A stretch of 64,000 bases of DNA from Bradyrhizobium viridifuturi (GTDB lineage Bacteria > Pseudomonadota > Alphaproteobacteria > Rhizobiales > Xanthobacteraceae). The notes beneath the pieces are model-generated. The model had not been told where the DNA came from, did not search any database, and worked only from the letters and a program-made list of their open reading frames with translations. Of this stretch, positions 28,484-38,013 are shown one piece after another. Location of the stretch: NCBI RefSeq assembly GCF_001238275.1, contig NZ_LGTB01000005.1:144047-208046 (forward strand), read 5' to 3'. Position numbers and translations under genes: made by a program. The first letter of the stretch is position 1, and each line of letters begins with the position of its first letter.

Positions 28484-29047
28484 TCACCTCCGATAGAACA
28501 ACACGCGACCCAGGGGTATCAGTTGCAGCAGGTAATCGAAATCCGCGACATTGGCGGTGAGAACAGTGAATCCGGCTTTTTGGGCTTGCAGGAATAGAAC
28601 GCTGTCCTGAAGCGCACGCAACTTGTCGTCCTTCTGATAGCCCTGCAGCCGGCAAAGCATGCCCGAGAGGAGCGCGGCGCGGCCAACAATCTCCACATCC
28701 GGAGCGAAGATTCGGTGAGACGGCATGCTCGAGATTGAGGCGCCGATCTGCTCGATAGCCGCGCGCGTCCCAGGATGTTTGGGATCTAGCACCCCGACTG
28801 TGTGCATCAACTCCTGGATGGCGACAGTCGAGTGGTTGGCGTGCCGAAGGTCCAATAGGTCCGCGACGATGCTTGGTGCGCGCCCCTGAAGTCCATCGAT
28901 GTAGACGCAGGTGTCGAGCAGAAGCTCCTGACCCGCCTCGGGCCTATCACCAAGGAACGGAAGTTCGTGATCGGCCCGCCTCGCCAGTGTCGCGCCAGGA
29001 TCAAACCGCGCCCAACGAAGCGCCGCTGCGAAATCAAATTCCGCCAC
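28484..29047 (-). CDS. PIN-domain (VapC-like) toxin
   Basis: About 187 residues from the GTG at 29047, chosen because it sits one base after the stop of the upstream antitoxin. PIN features: ELLLDTCVYIDGLQGRAP (first Asp), IAIQELMH-like VAIQELMHTVG (Glu), and FTVLTANVADFDYL (later Asp pair), with LQDSVLFLQAQKAGF between. PIN toxins are Mg-dependent ribonucleases that stop translation when their antitoxin is degraded. It lies between IS fragments, a common place for addiction modules. Confidence 0.82.
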   Translation of the reverse strand: MAEFDFAAALRWARFDPGATLARRADHELPFLGDRPEAGQELLLDTCVYIDGLQGRAPSIVADLLDLRHANHSTVAIQELMHTVGVLDPKHPGTRAAIEQIGASISSMPSHRIFAPDVEIVGRAALLSGMLCRLQGYQKDDKLRALQDSVLFLQAQKAGFTVLTANVADFDYLLQLIPLGRVLFYRR

Positions 29048-29048
29048 G

Positions 29049-29387
29049 TCAGAAGCCGAGCTTGAGGTTGGGGTCGACCGAACCCATCGTCTTCCGGAAC
29101 GTCTCGCTGAAATTGTCGTCGAGCGCGAGGCTCGCGAGCGCAAATTCGATGAGATCCGTGTCCGCGGCGATACCGGTCTGCTGTTTCGCTCGCTGGATCA
29201 GCTTCCGGCTGGTCCGCCCAGCGATCCGCGCCCTCTTCTCTCCGAGCAGCCCCGAATGCTCTGCCGCGCTCATGACGGCGGTAACGCGCGAGGCCGCACC
29301 AACCCCGAGCTTACCGATCTTGGTCTTGTGGCCGAGTGTGGAACGCTTGCCGCGGGATGCGGGCTTCTTTGTGCTGATTTTCGGCAT
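29049..29387 (-). CDS. Antitoxin partner of the PIN toxin
   Basis: 112 residues, ATG 29387. The N-terminal 30 residues are Lys/Arg-rich and disordered; the middle has AERSGLLGEKRARIAGRTSR-like residues (AAEHSGLLGEKRARIAGRTS) and a C-terminal hydrophobic helix DTDLIEFALASLALDDNF, followed by the DNPKLKLGF-like end. It directly precedes the PIN gene in a two-gene operon with 1-base spacing. It is expected to bind the toxin and repress the operon. Family name not known to me. Confidence 0.7.
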   Translation of the reverse strand: MPKISTKKPASRGKRSTLGHKTKIGKLGVGAASRVTAVMSAAEHSGLLGEKRARIAGRTSRKLIQRAKQQTGIAADTDLIEFALASLALDDNFSETFRKTMGSVDPNLKLGF

Positions 29388-29734
29388 TGGTCGACCTTGT
29401 ATAACAAATCTCGATTTTGTTTAACATAGCGCCTTCCCTCCTCGCCTTCAAGTCGCAAGGGCGGTATCGTCGTAAACGATTTCCATCAGGAGGCAGCTAC
29501 CGCCCTTCCAGTAGATTTTGGCGCTGCGCGTGGCTTCACGGGCAGGCACCAAGCCCCCCGCTGGACAGTAGCCAGCGAGATATCTTGAACGCGCTCGGAT
29601 CGGCAGGGCTCCGGAAAGCTGTCGACGCCGTCTGAAGCGCACTCCGATGGAGGTGTAGCGAGACCGAACTTTGGACCACCCAAAACTAGAGTTTTGCACT
29701 TTGCTCACGTTGGCGGGCTGGTGGCGCGACGTGG
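29388..29734. other. Promoter region of the TA pair and IS debris
   Basis: Contains the presumed antitoxin promoter just after 29387 (the TATAACAAATCTCGATTTTG run is locally AT-rich with a half-dyad TTGTATAACAAA / TTTGTTTAACAT). No gene is recognised. Confidence 0.4.
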
Positions 29735-30225
29735 TTCTGCAGCAAAATCGGCGCTCTGTTGCCGACCCGACCAGGCTGGTGAGCCACCTGGGCTAAACCC
29801 GAGCGTACGGCAGTCTGGCGAGGCTCCGCCTACCTTGGCAGGATCACCAAGCAGGGCCGCGGCCAAGCTCACGGAATGCTTGTCGAAGCAGCATGGGCTG
29901 CAGCCCGTTCGCCGGGACCGCTGCGTGCATTCTCCAGCGTGTGGCTTCACGACGCGGCAAGCACATCGCGGCAGTCGCGACGGCGCGGAAGCTGGCGATC
30001 ATATGGCATATGCTGACCAAGAGCACCGACTAGCTCTGGACGAGGCCGGCCCTGCTGGCGCGCAAGTTCCGGAGCATCGAACTGCGCGCTGGACTACCTA
30101 CCAGGCATGCCAAGCGTGGATCGGCCTATGACTACAATATCCCCGCGAAGAGGGCTGAGAAACGCGCACGCGTGGAATCCGCCGAGAAGGAGTATACCAG
30201 GTTCACGTCCCGGTGGCGGGCAAAG
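29735..30225 (+). mobile_element. IS110-family transposase C-terminal remnant
   Basis: Frames in succession read GLNPSVRQSGEAP, YLGRITKQGRG-like, AHGMLVEAAWAAARSPGPLR, RRGKHIAAVATARKLAIIIW-type and HMLTKSTD then a stop codon where Tyr is expected, then LWTRPALLARKFRSIELRAG and AEKRARVESAEKEYTRFTSR. This is the Transposase_20 part of IS110/IS116/IS902. It carries several frameshifts and an in-frame stop; the RuvC-like N-terminus is gone. Confidence 0.75.
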
Positions 30226-31099
30226 CCGCGATCCCGACAAAGCAAGGCTTCTGCGACATAGGGCTTGTCTACAACATCCGTGTCGGTTGGCTTAGCGCGC
30301 CGCGAGAAGTCCAGGGTGACACCGCGCTGGGACCGCTGTGGACGAATGATGGGTTTCGCGCGCACATGGCCGACCGCACGTGCTTCAGCAACCCGAAGGT
30401 CCCCTCAATATCTCGGCGACATCGTCCTCGCCCCGCATGCTTGACAGCGGCCAAACCAGTTACAATCGGCAGAAGGACGGCTGGACGTTTTGCGTCGAGC
30501 TAGACACTGGCTCTGCCAAGCTGCCTAGTCTCCAACATCGTGGAGCGCCGAGCTGCAGGACAAGGCCGCCCCGTCTTGGCCGGTAAAGTGGGTCGTGGAG
30601 TCAAATCTAATCGACGAGATCCCTTAGCGAGCGTTCATTCTGCAGCGTTACGGTTTTCGACCGCGCAAACGAGCAGGTCGAAGAAGGCTGATCCTGAGAG
30701 GATGTCAGTTAGATGGCGGACCGGGTCTAAAACAGTAAACCAACATATGGCTTGAACCTCACGTAGCGTCAGATCGTAAGCTCCGAAGAGCACGCGCCAT
30801 GCTCGCCGCAGCGGGTCATGACATCGGCAAGGCAGAATGTGAGCGCCATGGCGTAAACTGTGATGAGCAATGACTAAGGTGCGCGTGCCAAGAGATCTGT
30901 GGACGATGTAAACGTGAGAATACGTGAAGCCGCACCCGCGACTCAATTGTCTTATTGGCCTCGCAATCGCAAACAGCTCGAGCCGTAAATAGAAGCAGCT
31001 CGTCGCGAATAGGATTGTACATGCACTGTTGCTGAACGTGAAAACCGGAATTCCCTCTCATAGACGCTAGGCGCCTCCGGCGGAACCCAGGAATGACAG
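30226..31099. other. Gap before the SKWP effector
   Basis: About 870 bases with no clear gene. It includes one copy of a dispersed repeat at 30753-30778. No tts box with correct spacing was found, which is notable because the next gene looks like a type III effector. Confidence 0.45.
30753..30778 (+). repeat. Dispersed 26-base repeat, copy A
   Basis: Pattern TGAAsCTCACGyAGCkTCAG followed by ATCGTA; 23 of 26 identical to copy B (34709-34734) and 18 of 26 to copy C (33899-33924). Confidence 0.5.
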
Positions 31100-33177
31100 A
31101 TGTTGGCAGTTGACGCGGCAATAACTGAGATTGACCGTTCTCATCAAATACGTGAATTCTCAATCACCGTGCTCAAGCACGCAAAGCAGCTTCGGCCGGC
31201 GGATCAAACAGCGTTCCTGCAAAAGGCAGCTTCGCAGTTCCAGCTTAGATTTGTCGAATGCTTCGAGGAAAACATCCTCGCTGGGAAATCCTGGGACTAT
31301 GCGACCACCTGCAATGCGATAAGCCGGGTGGGCGGAGGTGAGGCTGGGGTAACGGCCTGCGAGCGTATTGCTGCTCGCGTGTCACGACTTGATAATGCGT
31401 TGATAAAGAAGATCGGATTCAGAGCCATTTCACTTCTCGCATCGTCCTTCAGTCGGCACTTCAGAGTGACCGAATGCTGTAATGGAGCGATCCGATTGGC
31501 CGAATTTTGTGGCGACCACGAGAGCGGATTCCAGGAATTGAACAGTCAAAGTCTGGCGTCGTTGGTGAATGGCTTCAGCAAGTGGCCGAAACAAGCAGCC
31601 TGCCAGCGAGCTACGGTCGTAATCGCGAAGGAAGTCATTCGCCGAGCCGGTCGTCCTGGCCGGCTCTCGGATTTTGCTCCGCAGGGACTCGCGAACTTGG
31701 TGAACGGTTTCAGCAAGTGGGCGGAGGATGCGGTCGTGCGCGAAGCCACAGGGGTGATCGCAGCTGAGATTGTCGACGGCTCCATCGAGATATCCGAATT
31801 CACCCGGCAGCATTTGGCGAACCTGGTGAATGGTTTCAGCAAGTGGTCGGAAGACAAAGGCTCTCGGCAAGCCACAATCGTAATCGCGGACGAGATCCAT
31901 CGTCGAGCCGCCGGGCTCGGCGATTTCAATCAGCAGGACCTCGCGAGCTTGGTGAACAGTTTTAGCAAGTGGCCAGAAGAGGCGGCCTGTCGGAAAGCCG
32001 GGGTCGCACTCGCCTGTCAAGTCCTTCACGCTGGGGCCGCCAGACGCTCTCAATATACTCCGCAGGGACTGACCAATCTGGTGAACGGCTTCAGCAAGTG
32101 GTGGAACGAGGCAGCTTGTCGCCAAGCCGCAGTCGCACTTGCCCATGAAATCATGGCGGCTCGGCTATCCCATTATACTGAGCAGGCATTGGCGAACCTG
32201 GTGAATGGTTTTAGCAAGTGGCCGCACGAAGTGGCCGTTCGCGATGCCACAATTGCGATCGCGAGCGAAATCATTCGCCGTCCCCGACTCTCTCAATTTA
32301 CTCAACAGGGACTGACAGACCTGGTGAACGGCTTCAGCAAGTGGCCCGAGGAGGTCGAGCTTCGGAAAGCTACGGTCGCGATCGCGAGCGATCTCGTTCA
32401 CCACGACGCATGGCCTTCCAATTTTAATCAGAAGGAGCTCGCCAAGTTGGTCAACGGCTTCAGCAAGTGGCCGGAAGAGGCAGTCTTTCGTGAAGCGGTA
32501 GTTGCAATTGCGAGCAAGGTGCTCTGCCGCATCGGCTGGCTGTCCAATTTAGGGCCGCAGGACCTGTCGAACCTGGTCAACGGTTTGAGCAAATGGCCCA
32601 ACGAGGTGCTTCTCGCCGAGGGACGATTGCGATCGCTGAGGAGGTCCTTCGCCGCTCCGCCAAATTATCCGATTGTACCCAGCAAGGATTGGTAAATCTG
32701 GTAAACGGCTTCAGCAAGTGGCCGGAAGATCAAGCCTGTCGCAAAGCGACGGTCGAACTGGCGCACGTCGTCCTTCGCTCTGATGTCGCTCAGTTCTCCG
32801 ACTACACTCAGCAGGCGCTGGCTACTCTGGTAAACGGGTTCAGCAAGTGGCCTGAAGTAGCCACCTTATACCAAGTGGCAGTTGAACTCGCTCGCGAGGT
32901 CCTTCGTCGCGCCGATCGTCTCGCTGATTTCACCCCGCAGGATATTGCCAATCTGGTGAACGGTTTCAGCAAATGGCCTGAGGAGGCGACCATTGGCCAA
33001 GCCGCGCTCGCACTTGCCGGTGAGGTCTATCATCGTGCCGCTCGTCTCTCGGGTTTTACTGAGCAGGGATTGGAGAATTTGATAACCGGCTTCTGCAAGT
33101 GGTCGAGAGAGCCGGCATGTCGCCAAGCTACAGTCGCGATTGCGACAGAAGTCGTTCGCCGCGCCCATCGCAACTAG
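31100..33177 (+). pseudogene. SKWP-repeat type III effector (XopAD/RipS-like), one frameshift
   Basis: Two frames (31100-32695 and 32593-33177) together encode thirteen copies of a 39-42-residue repeat built on LANLVNGFSKWPEEAxxRxA, each followed by an IAxEIxxR helix. The SKWP motif is the mark of the RipS/XopAD effector family of Ralstonia and Xanthomonas. The switch occurs near 32606, where the sequence after SKWPNEV must lose or gain a base to continue ASRRGTIAIAEEVLRRSAKL. A repeat-free N-terminal part of about 155 residues starts at ATG 31100. Total length (about 690 residues) is far shorter than the 1500-2500 residues usual for RipS proteins. No tts box was found close upstream. Such alpha-alpha repeats likely bind host proteins; the host target is unknown. 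Confidence 0.82.
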
Positions 33178-33981
33178 TGGCTCTGCGACTTTGCTTCTCC
33201 GGGTCTGATGACTTGGTGGCTGGTCTTCTGAGCGTGTACGAGAAGCTAGCTCTGCGATGCGATAACGCGATCGTTCGAATCTACGCGCCAGGGCTCGTTG
33301 GACACGCACGTCTCGCTCATTAGTGAACCCTGCAAGATTGTTCCTGTCTATTGTCATCGCGGCTCGTCCGCCCGAAAATAGCGCGTCCTCCCCATCGCCA
33401 CTAAACCAGTTTCGCTACGCCTTATCCGTGCGACGACTATCGCGACGCTGCCCAAGGGCTTCCAAGAAATGCGAACCTGGCGATGACGCCCGGACACCGC
33501 AGTGCTCTTGGCTGACCGATGCCGAAACCATGGCCAATGTTGCAAAACGCGAATTGCGCGACGCCATCGTCTGGATTCGGTCAGTGTCGAAATCGTCGTC
33601 GCTAGACGCGCCCGTTCCCTACGATCGCCGTGGATCAAATTTGTTGCGAGCTGCCCTCGGTTCGCCGTGCTGTCCGAGATCGCTAGGCTGAAGCGCGTCA
33701 GTATTTGCTGGGTTCGAGGCCGAGGCTCGTTGACAATCGCGTGCCGTTAGCTGGCAATCGAAGTTGATCGGGGTTGCCGGAGCGTGCCTTCTCTCCTGCT
33801 TTTGGCGCTTACGTCACCCTCAAGACCAGTTCGGGCTGCAGAGATGTCGTTCGCTCGGGCAAACTGGAAGACGGCCACTGATATCGTTGAAATAGCCTTG
33901 AATCGAACGCTACGTCAGGTTGTAGGCTTGGGCGCGACACCAGCCTTCTTCATGTCAGGCAGGTGAAGAAAGGATAAGTTG
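33178..33981. other. Gap, no gene seen
   Basis: About 800 bases. Frames of 60-122 codons (e.g. 33323-33691 plus) show no known domain. A degenerate repeat copy C lies at 33899-33924, shortly before the cytochrome gene. Confidence 0.4.
33899..33924 (+). repeat. Dispersed 26-base repeat, copy C (degenerate)
   Basis: Starts TGAATCGAACGCTACGTCAG; 18 of 26 match copy A, with TCAGxTyGTA best kept. It sits 58 bases before the cytochrome c start. Confidence 0.35.
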
Positions 33982-34371
33982 ATGAAGGTGACGATTCTCG
34001 CTGCTCTGCTGGTTTCCGCCGGAATTGGGCAGGCGAATGCTCAGATAGCGACGCGCGGACAATCGCAGTTCAATACCTGCAAGCCTTGCCACCAGGTGGG
34101 TGACAACGCCAGGAACGCCATCGGCCCAACCCTCAACGGGCTGATTGGACGTAAGGCGGGATCGGTTGAGGGCTATCCCTATTCAGAGGCCATGAAGAAC
34201 TCTGGGATCACCTGGACCGACCACAACCTCTCCGACTACATCCACGATCCAAAGGCGACGGTTCCCGGCAATAAGATGGCTTTTGGTGGAATGAAGGACG
34301 ATCAGACGATCTCAGACATCATCGACTACTTGCACACCTTCGATAAGGCGCCTGTTAAGCTTCGTCAGTGA
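33982..34371 (+). CDS. Periplasmic class I cytochrome c
   Basis: 129 residues. ATG 33982 chosen over the TTG just before it because AAGGATAAG gives a ribosome site and a signal peptide follows (MKVTILAALLVSAGIGQANA). The mature protein has the haem-binding CKPCH at residues 33-37 and the axial methionine in GNKMAFGGM near residue 95, with IGPTLNGLIGRKAG between, as in cytochrome c2/c552-type carriers. It would shuttle electrons in the periplasm, possibly to an oxidase active during symbiosis. It is a lone gene with no oxidase nearby. Confidence 0.93.
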   Translation: MKVTILAALLVSAGIGQANAQIATRGQSQFNTCKPCHQVGDNARNAIGPTLNGLIGRKAGSVEGYPYSEAMKNSGITWTDHNLSDYIHDPKATVPGNKMAFGGMKDDQTISDIIDYLHTFDKAPVKLRQ

Positions 34372-35017
34372 ATGGACGGGTCGGTCATGAGAACGTGAGA
34401 AAAGCTTCGAGCCGGCGGTAAGTCGTGAAGTTCGCGCTTCTCGGAGCGAGGCAGCCATGATCAAGCTTGCACTGGTGCCAATATTTCCATCGGCATGGTC
34501 ATCCGTAAGCCGTCGAATACGCGGCGGCTTAGCGGGTGATCGCCCGTATGTCGTGTTCTGGCGATCGAGCACAATGGCGCCGATCGCGACAAGATAGCCC
34601 CTAATATCACCGGGCGATTAGGTGATGCTCTCTAGAAGGAAGTAAGCGTTGTACTGAATCAAGGCTGCGGCGACTGTAAGCTAACCATGATAGGTGGCTT
34701 GAAGGGGCTGAAGCTCACGCAGCTTCAGATCGTACATCCTCAAGCTTAGCGTTCTAGCAAGTGAATAGAAGGGGCAGAGAAGTGCGTTAGTGCAGGTATT
34801 GGACAAAAGAGATCCGTTGATCGTCCTCGATGTTGTGAACCTCGAGTTCCAGACTTTTGCAGCGACCGCCCCATTCATGGTCATGACTGTCTTGGCATGG
34901 ATCGCATCCCTCGTGGCTAAGGGTCACGTGCCGAGCATAGCCACTTTGCAACGTCAGCCCGCACTCGTAATCGTAAAATCGTAAATGCGATTGTGCGACG
35001 GCTGACAAAGCAAGTTC
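34372..35017. other. Gap with dispersed repeat
   Basis: No supported gene in about 645 bases. It holds repeat copy B (34709-34734). A plus frame 34790-34984 is hydrophobic in part (TAPFMVMTVLAWIASLVAKG) but lacks a family or ribosome site. Confidence 0.4.
34709..34734 (+). repeat. Dispersed 26-base repeat, copy B
   Basis: Starts TGAAGCTCACGCAGCTTCAG and ends ATCGTA; differs from copy A (30753-30778) at three positions. Confidence 0.5.
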
Positions 35018-35315
35018 TCAGTCGAGATCCTCCGGCGTGATATCGCGAGCACCGTGCAGCAGTCGCACCATCTCAACGCCGTTAGGGAAAGGCTTCGTAA
35101 AAGAGTACGTAGTTGCCGACCGGGAAGCTCCAAATGCTCATACCCAACTCGGGCCGCTGTCGGCCCGCCAGTGGATTCCCGCCAAGCATCTGAAGGACGT
35201 TGCCGATTCGATCGAGCACGCGGTCCGCAGCGGCGATATTGTCTGATGCGATGAAAAGCCAAATCTCGTCCAGGTCGGTCTCGGCCTGGGGCCGCCTGGT
35301 GAGATTACCCGCCAT
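35018..35315 (-). pseudogene. parE: ParE-type toxin, frameshifted near its end
   Basis: The N-terminal 76 residues (LTRRPQAETDLDEIWLFIAS, ADRVLDRIGNVLQMLGGNPL, SFPVGNYVLFYEAF) are typical of RelE/ParE toxins. After FYEAFP a stop appears because of one extra C near 35090; the other frame continues NGVEMVRLLHGARDITPEDL, the normal ending with the conserved RVLHGARD-like motif. ParE toxins poison DNA gyrase. The lost C-terminus includes functional residues, so the toxin may be inactive, unless the indel is a sequence error. Overlaps the ParD stop by 11 bases. Confidence 0.85.
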
Positions 35316-35583
35316 GCCTCCCGGCTCTCAGCCGTTCACGTCCTCGGGCCTTAATTTGTTCGACCAGTTCGCCGGGCTCAAACGGCTCGGCCGGACCGCT
35401 TTCAAGGCCTTCCTGTATGGCAGCACGCAATGCTTCAAGCTTCGCCTTGCGACGCTCCTCGCGTTCTTCAACAAGGCGCAGTCCCTCCCGCATCACTTCG
35501 CTAGCGGTTGCATAGCGACCGCTGTCGACGAGATCCTTGATGAAGCTCTCGTAGTGCTTGCCGACAGTATAACTCGTGGCCAT
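35305..35583 (-). CDS. parD: ParD-type antitoxin
   Basis: About 92 residues from ATG 35583, which has AGGAGG five bases upstream; an in-frame GTG at 35589 is less likely. SYTVGKHYESFIKDLVDSGR then YATASEVMREGLRLVEERE is the ribbon-helix-helix DNA-binding domain of ParD/CopG antitoxins; the acidic C-terminus (GPAEPFEPGELVEQIKARG) would wrap the toxin. It autoregulates the pair. Confidence 0.9.
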   Translation of the reverse strand: MATSYTVGKHYESFIKDLVDSGRYATASEVMREGLRLVEEREERRKAKLEALRAAIQEGLESGPAEPFEPGELVEQIKARGRERLRAGRHGG

Positions 35584-35974
35584 ACGCACCTCCTTGCCTC
35601 ATAATATATTACTTTATGCTATATCCCACAAGGGGTTTCTAAATACCGCGCCTCGGTTCTCCGGCCACGTGGGGCTATAGAAGGACGGGGGCAAACGGTT
35701 GGTAAGTGACGAAATCACTTGGCTCAGCCGGTCCGAGGCGCCTCTGCTAGCGCACACCACCTTCCTGTGGGAGGCATGAACAACGACCAAGGAGGTCAGC
35801 CCGCAATGCCCTGAGCACGGGCCCACTATTCTGCGGCGGAGGCCAGTGCCTCCACGACGAGCCGCCGGACTTGTCGCGCCGGCGCCTTGAGATTGGCGGT
35901 AGCTGCGAGAATCGGCACAAGCGCACCACCGAGAAAGATCCCGGCCCGATGACTCGTAGCGCCATCTCTCAATT
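35584..35974. other. Gap, possible gene end on minus strand
   Basis: The AT-rich run just above 35590 is the likely parDE promoter. A minus-strand frame ending at 35826 reads AGIFLGGALVPILAATANLK then APARQVRRLVVEALASAAE, protein-like but without a start or known family. Confidence 0.4.
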
Positions 35975-36163
35975 TTAGGGCGGGAAAATGGGTGACCTTA
36001 GTGCCGGCTGCTCAGCGTGATCTCGAGCTGATTTCTCTGGCTGACCAACGCGCCGTTCGTAATTGGCGGCCAGCTGCAACAAGCGCACCTTGATGAACGG
36101 GTCAGCTTGCTCGGCAAGTTCCCGCACGGTCCGCGCCCTCTCTCTACAAAACTCGTCGTCCAT
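35975..36163 (-). CDS. Small protein, unknown function
   Basis: 62 residues from ATG 36163 with AGGA upstream. Helical and charged: MDDEFCRERARTVRELAEQA, DPFIKVRLLQLAANYERRVG. This motif pattern is common in short Bradyrhizobium proteins that I remember only as hypothetical. Nothing nearby suggests a role. Confidence 0.55.
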   Translation of the reverse strand: MDDEFCRERARTVRELAEQADPFIKVRLLQLAANYERRVGQPEKSARDHAEQPALRSPIFPP

Positions 36164-36591
36164 GACATCCTACCAGAAATTGTCTGCCTGATAATGCCAG
36201 TTGAGAAGCGGGACTGCATATGACCGAGGTTACACTGCAAGATATTTCCCCCAGTCCCAGCCCTTGGAAGCAAGATGTTCGCCTCATTTAGCAACAAGGG
36301 TCGGCGTGTCCTTGCCCTTTCCGCCAGGCGACTTTGCACGGGCAGGTCCTGTTCGGCGGAACGACCACTGTGAACCGCTCAGAAAGCGACGAGGAGATCG
36401 CCCTTCAATGCCCCGCTCCTCTCCTCTGAGGCCTCCAGGTCCAGCACCGTGACAGGAGCCAAATCTGTCATGACATTATTGAGCAACAGATCACGCGCAG
36501 GGCTTTCTCCATCCGGATGGCATTTTGCCAAGTTAAGCGCCGCGCGCCTCGCCCCCGGTGCGGGTGACAGTTAAGTTAAGACAACCCTGCT
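36164..36591. other. Gap, no gene seen
   Basis: No recognised gene or site in about 430 bases. Confidence 0.4.
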
Positions 36592-37050
36592 TCATGCTGT
36601 TCGTCGACTGGATCGACCTTTCCTGCGGCGTCGCCGCGAGCTCTGATGGCGACTGCGGGGAGCAATAAGTGAATTTGTTGGATCGGTGACCGCTTGCACA
36701 GGGACTTCGCTGGATGAGGGATCGATGGTCGATCGAAGCGGCTCTCTTCGAGCGGCGACCGCCCTTTCGAGTGCAGACAGGAATTGCCGCCCCTCTTGTG
36801 TAATTTCCCAGCCGAGAGCATCGCGAAAGACAAACTTTGCCGAAAAGATATTCAGATCCGGAGCATGTTCGGCCAACCGCTTCATGCGATCGGTCCAGTC
36901 GCGGCCGCTGTTCATCAGGATCTCCACGGCGCGTCGGACTTCGGCAACAGAGGCCCGCCCGGTGGGCTGACCGGCCAGCACTTTCAGGACGGTCAGTTGG
37001 AAGGACACTTGCCGTGTCTCCGATGGGCTGTGTGTGCAGTTCCCGTCCAA
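36592..37050 (-). CDS. Hypothetical protein with winged-helix-like core
   Basis: 152 residues. Residues 15-90 (VSFQLTVLKVLAGQPTGRAS, VAEVRRAVEILMNSG, LGWEITQEGRQFLSALERAV) have the helix pattern and WEITxEGRxFL segment of small winged-helix DNA-binding domains; the tail is a basic run (SSRRRRRKGRSSRR). Probably a nucleic-acid-binding protein. The start ATG at 37050 is not backed by a clear ribosome site. Confidence 0.6.
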   Translation of the reverse strand: MDGNCTHSPSETRQVSFQLTVLKVLAGQPTGRASVAEVRRAVEILMNSGRDWTDRMKRLAEHAPDLNIFSAKFVFRDALGWEITQEGRQFLSALERAVAARREPLRSTIDPSSSEVPVQAVTDPTNSLIAPRSRHQSSRRRRRKGRSSRRTA

Positions 37051-37582
37051 TGGTTCAAGATCAGGGAAACGTCGTCAACAACGTGCCGCCGTTAACCTCA
37101 ACTATATTGGCTAACTACGAGCGCCGGCGTCCTGGGATTGCTCGCCGGCTGATGCGCGAGGAGTCCTCGAGCGGGCACGCTATCAGCGCGCCGCAGGCTC
37201 GTATCGTCCATAACGGACGAACTCGCCTCGGTGCGCTCGTTTGAGAATCGACAGCACAAGCTTTGCGTCGGCCGGTGCAGCAAGTTGCTACAAGGTCATG
37301 CGCGGCGTACACCTCCTGGCCCGCTGGGCAGGAGTGTACGGTTCGGACCATTCATGGCACCGAGGATATTGTGTCAGGTCCATACTGCTCCAAGGTGGGC
37401 AGAATCCGGAACTGCTGTGGCACCGGCGAGCAATGCCTTGAGTGAAGCCGCCACGGGGCTTGCGGCAAAGCCTCAGTCGGAAGCGACGGTCGTAAAGGAC
37501 TGCCCGGCGCACCAGATACAAGGCATCGCCGGACAGGCGCGAGATCACAAGTTGCCGAGGGCAGCCCGGAGTTGCACGTCAG
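37051..37582. other. Gap, no gene seen
   Basis: Several short overlapping frames, none convincing. Confidence 0.35.
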
Positions 37583-37783
37583 TCAGCCAACCCGAAGATC
37601 CTCGGCTGACGTCTTACCCGAGCGCCCCGCCTTGAGCTCGTAACTGACCCGAGCCCCCTCTTCGAGGGTGCTGTAACCGGCCTTTTCCACGGCACTGATG
37701 TGCACGAACACGTCGGCACTTCCGTCCTCCGGCCGAATAAAGCCATAACCTTTGCTGGAATTGAACCACTTCACAATACCCAT
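37583..37783 (-). CDS. cspA: Cold-shock domain protein (CspA family)
   Basis: 66 residues from ATG 37783; an in-frame GTG lies two codons upstream. It shows RNP1 KGYGFIRP and RNP2 VFVHISA, the single-stranded nucleic-acid binding motifs, plus GARVSYELKAGRSGKTSAED. Cold-shock proteins act as RNA chaperones. Normal length; single-gene unit. Confidence 0.95.
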   Translation of the reverse strand: MGIVKWFNSSKGYGFIRPEDGSADVFVHISAVEKAGYSTLEEGARVSYELKAGRSGKTSAEDLRVG

Positions 37784-38013
37784 TGCCACGGCAGCATCTC
37801 CATCAGTTGAACCTTCGTGATCTAGCTAAGAGTCTCGCAGCCATCAAGATGGGCGGCAAAACGACGCTCGTCCGCCGCGGCAGTCACGTCCGCAACTTTC
37901 TTGCCCGATGACTGAGATGTTGAGTCTTTTGTGCAGCGGCCGACAGCAACACCCTGACGTCGCAGATCCTCGCTTCAGGGGAGCGGGATTCGGATGGCTG
38001 TTCAGCCTGCGGC

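Noticed and set aside
31430..32146. 238-codon minus-strand frame opposite the SKWP repeats
   Set aside because: It is the antisense shadow of the repeat array; its periodicity mirrors the plus-strand repeats.
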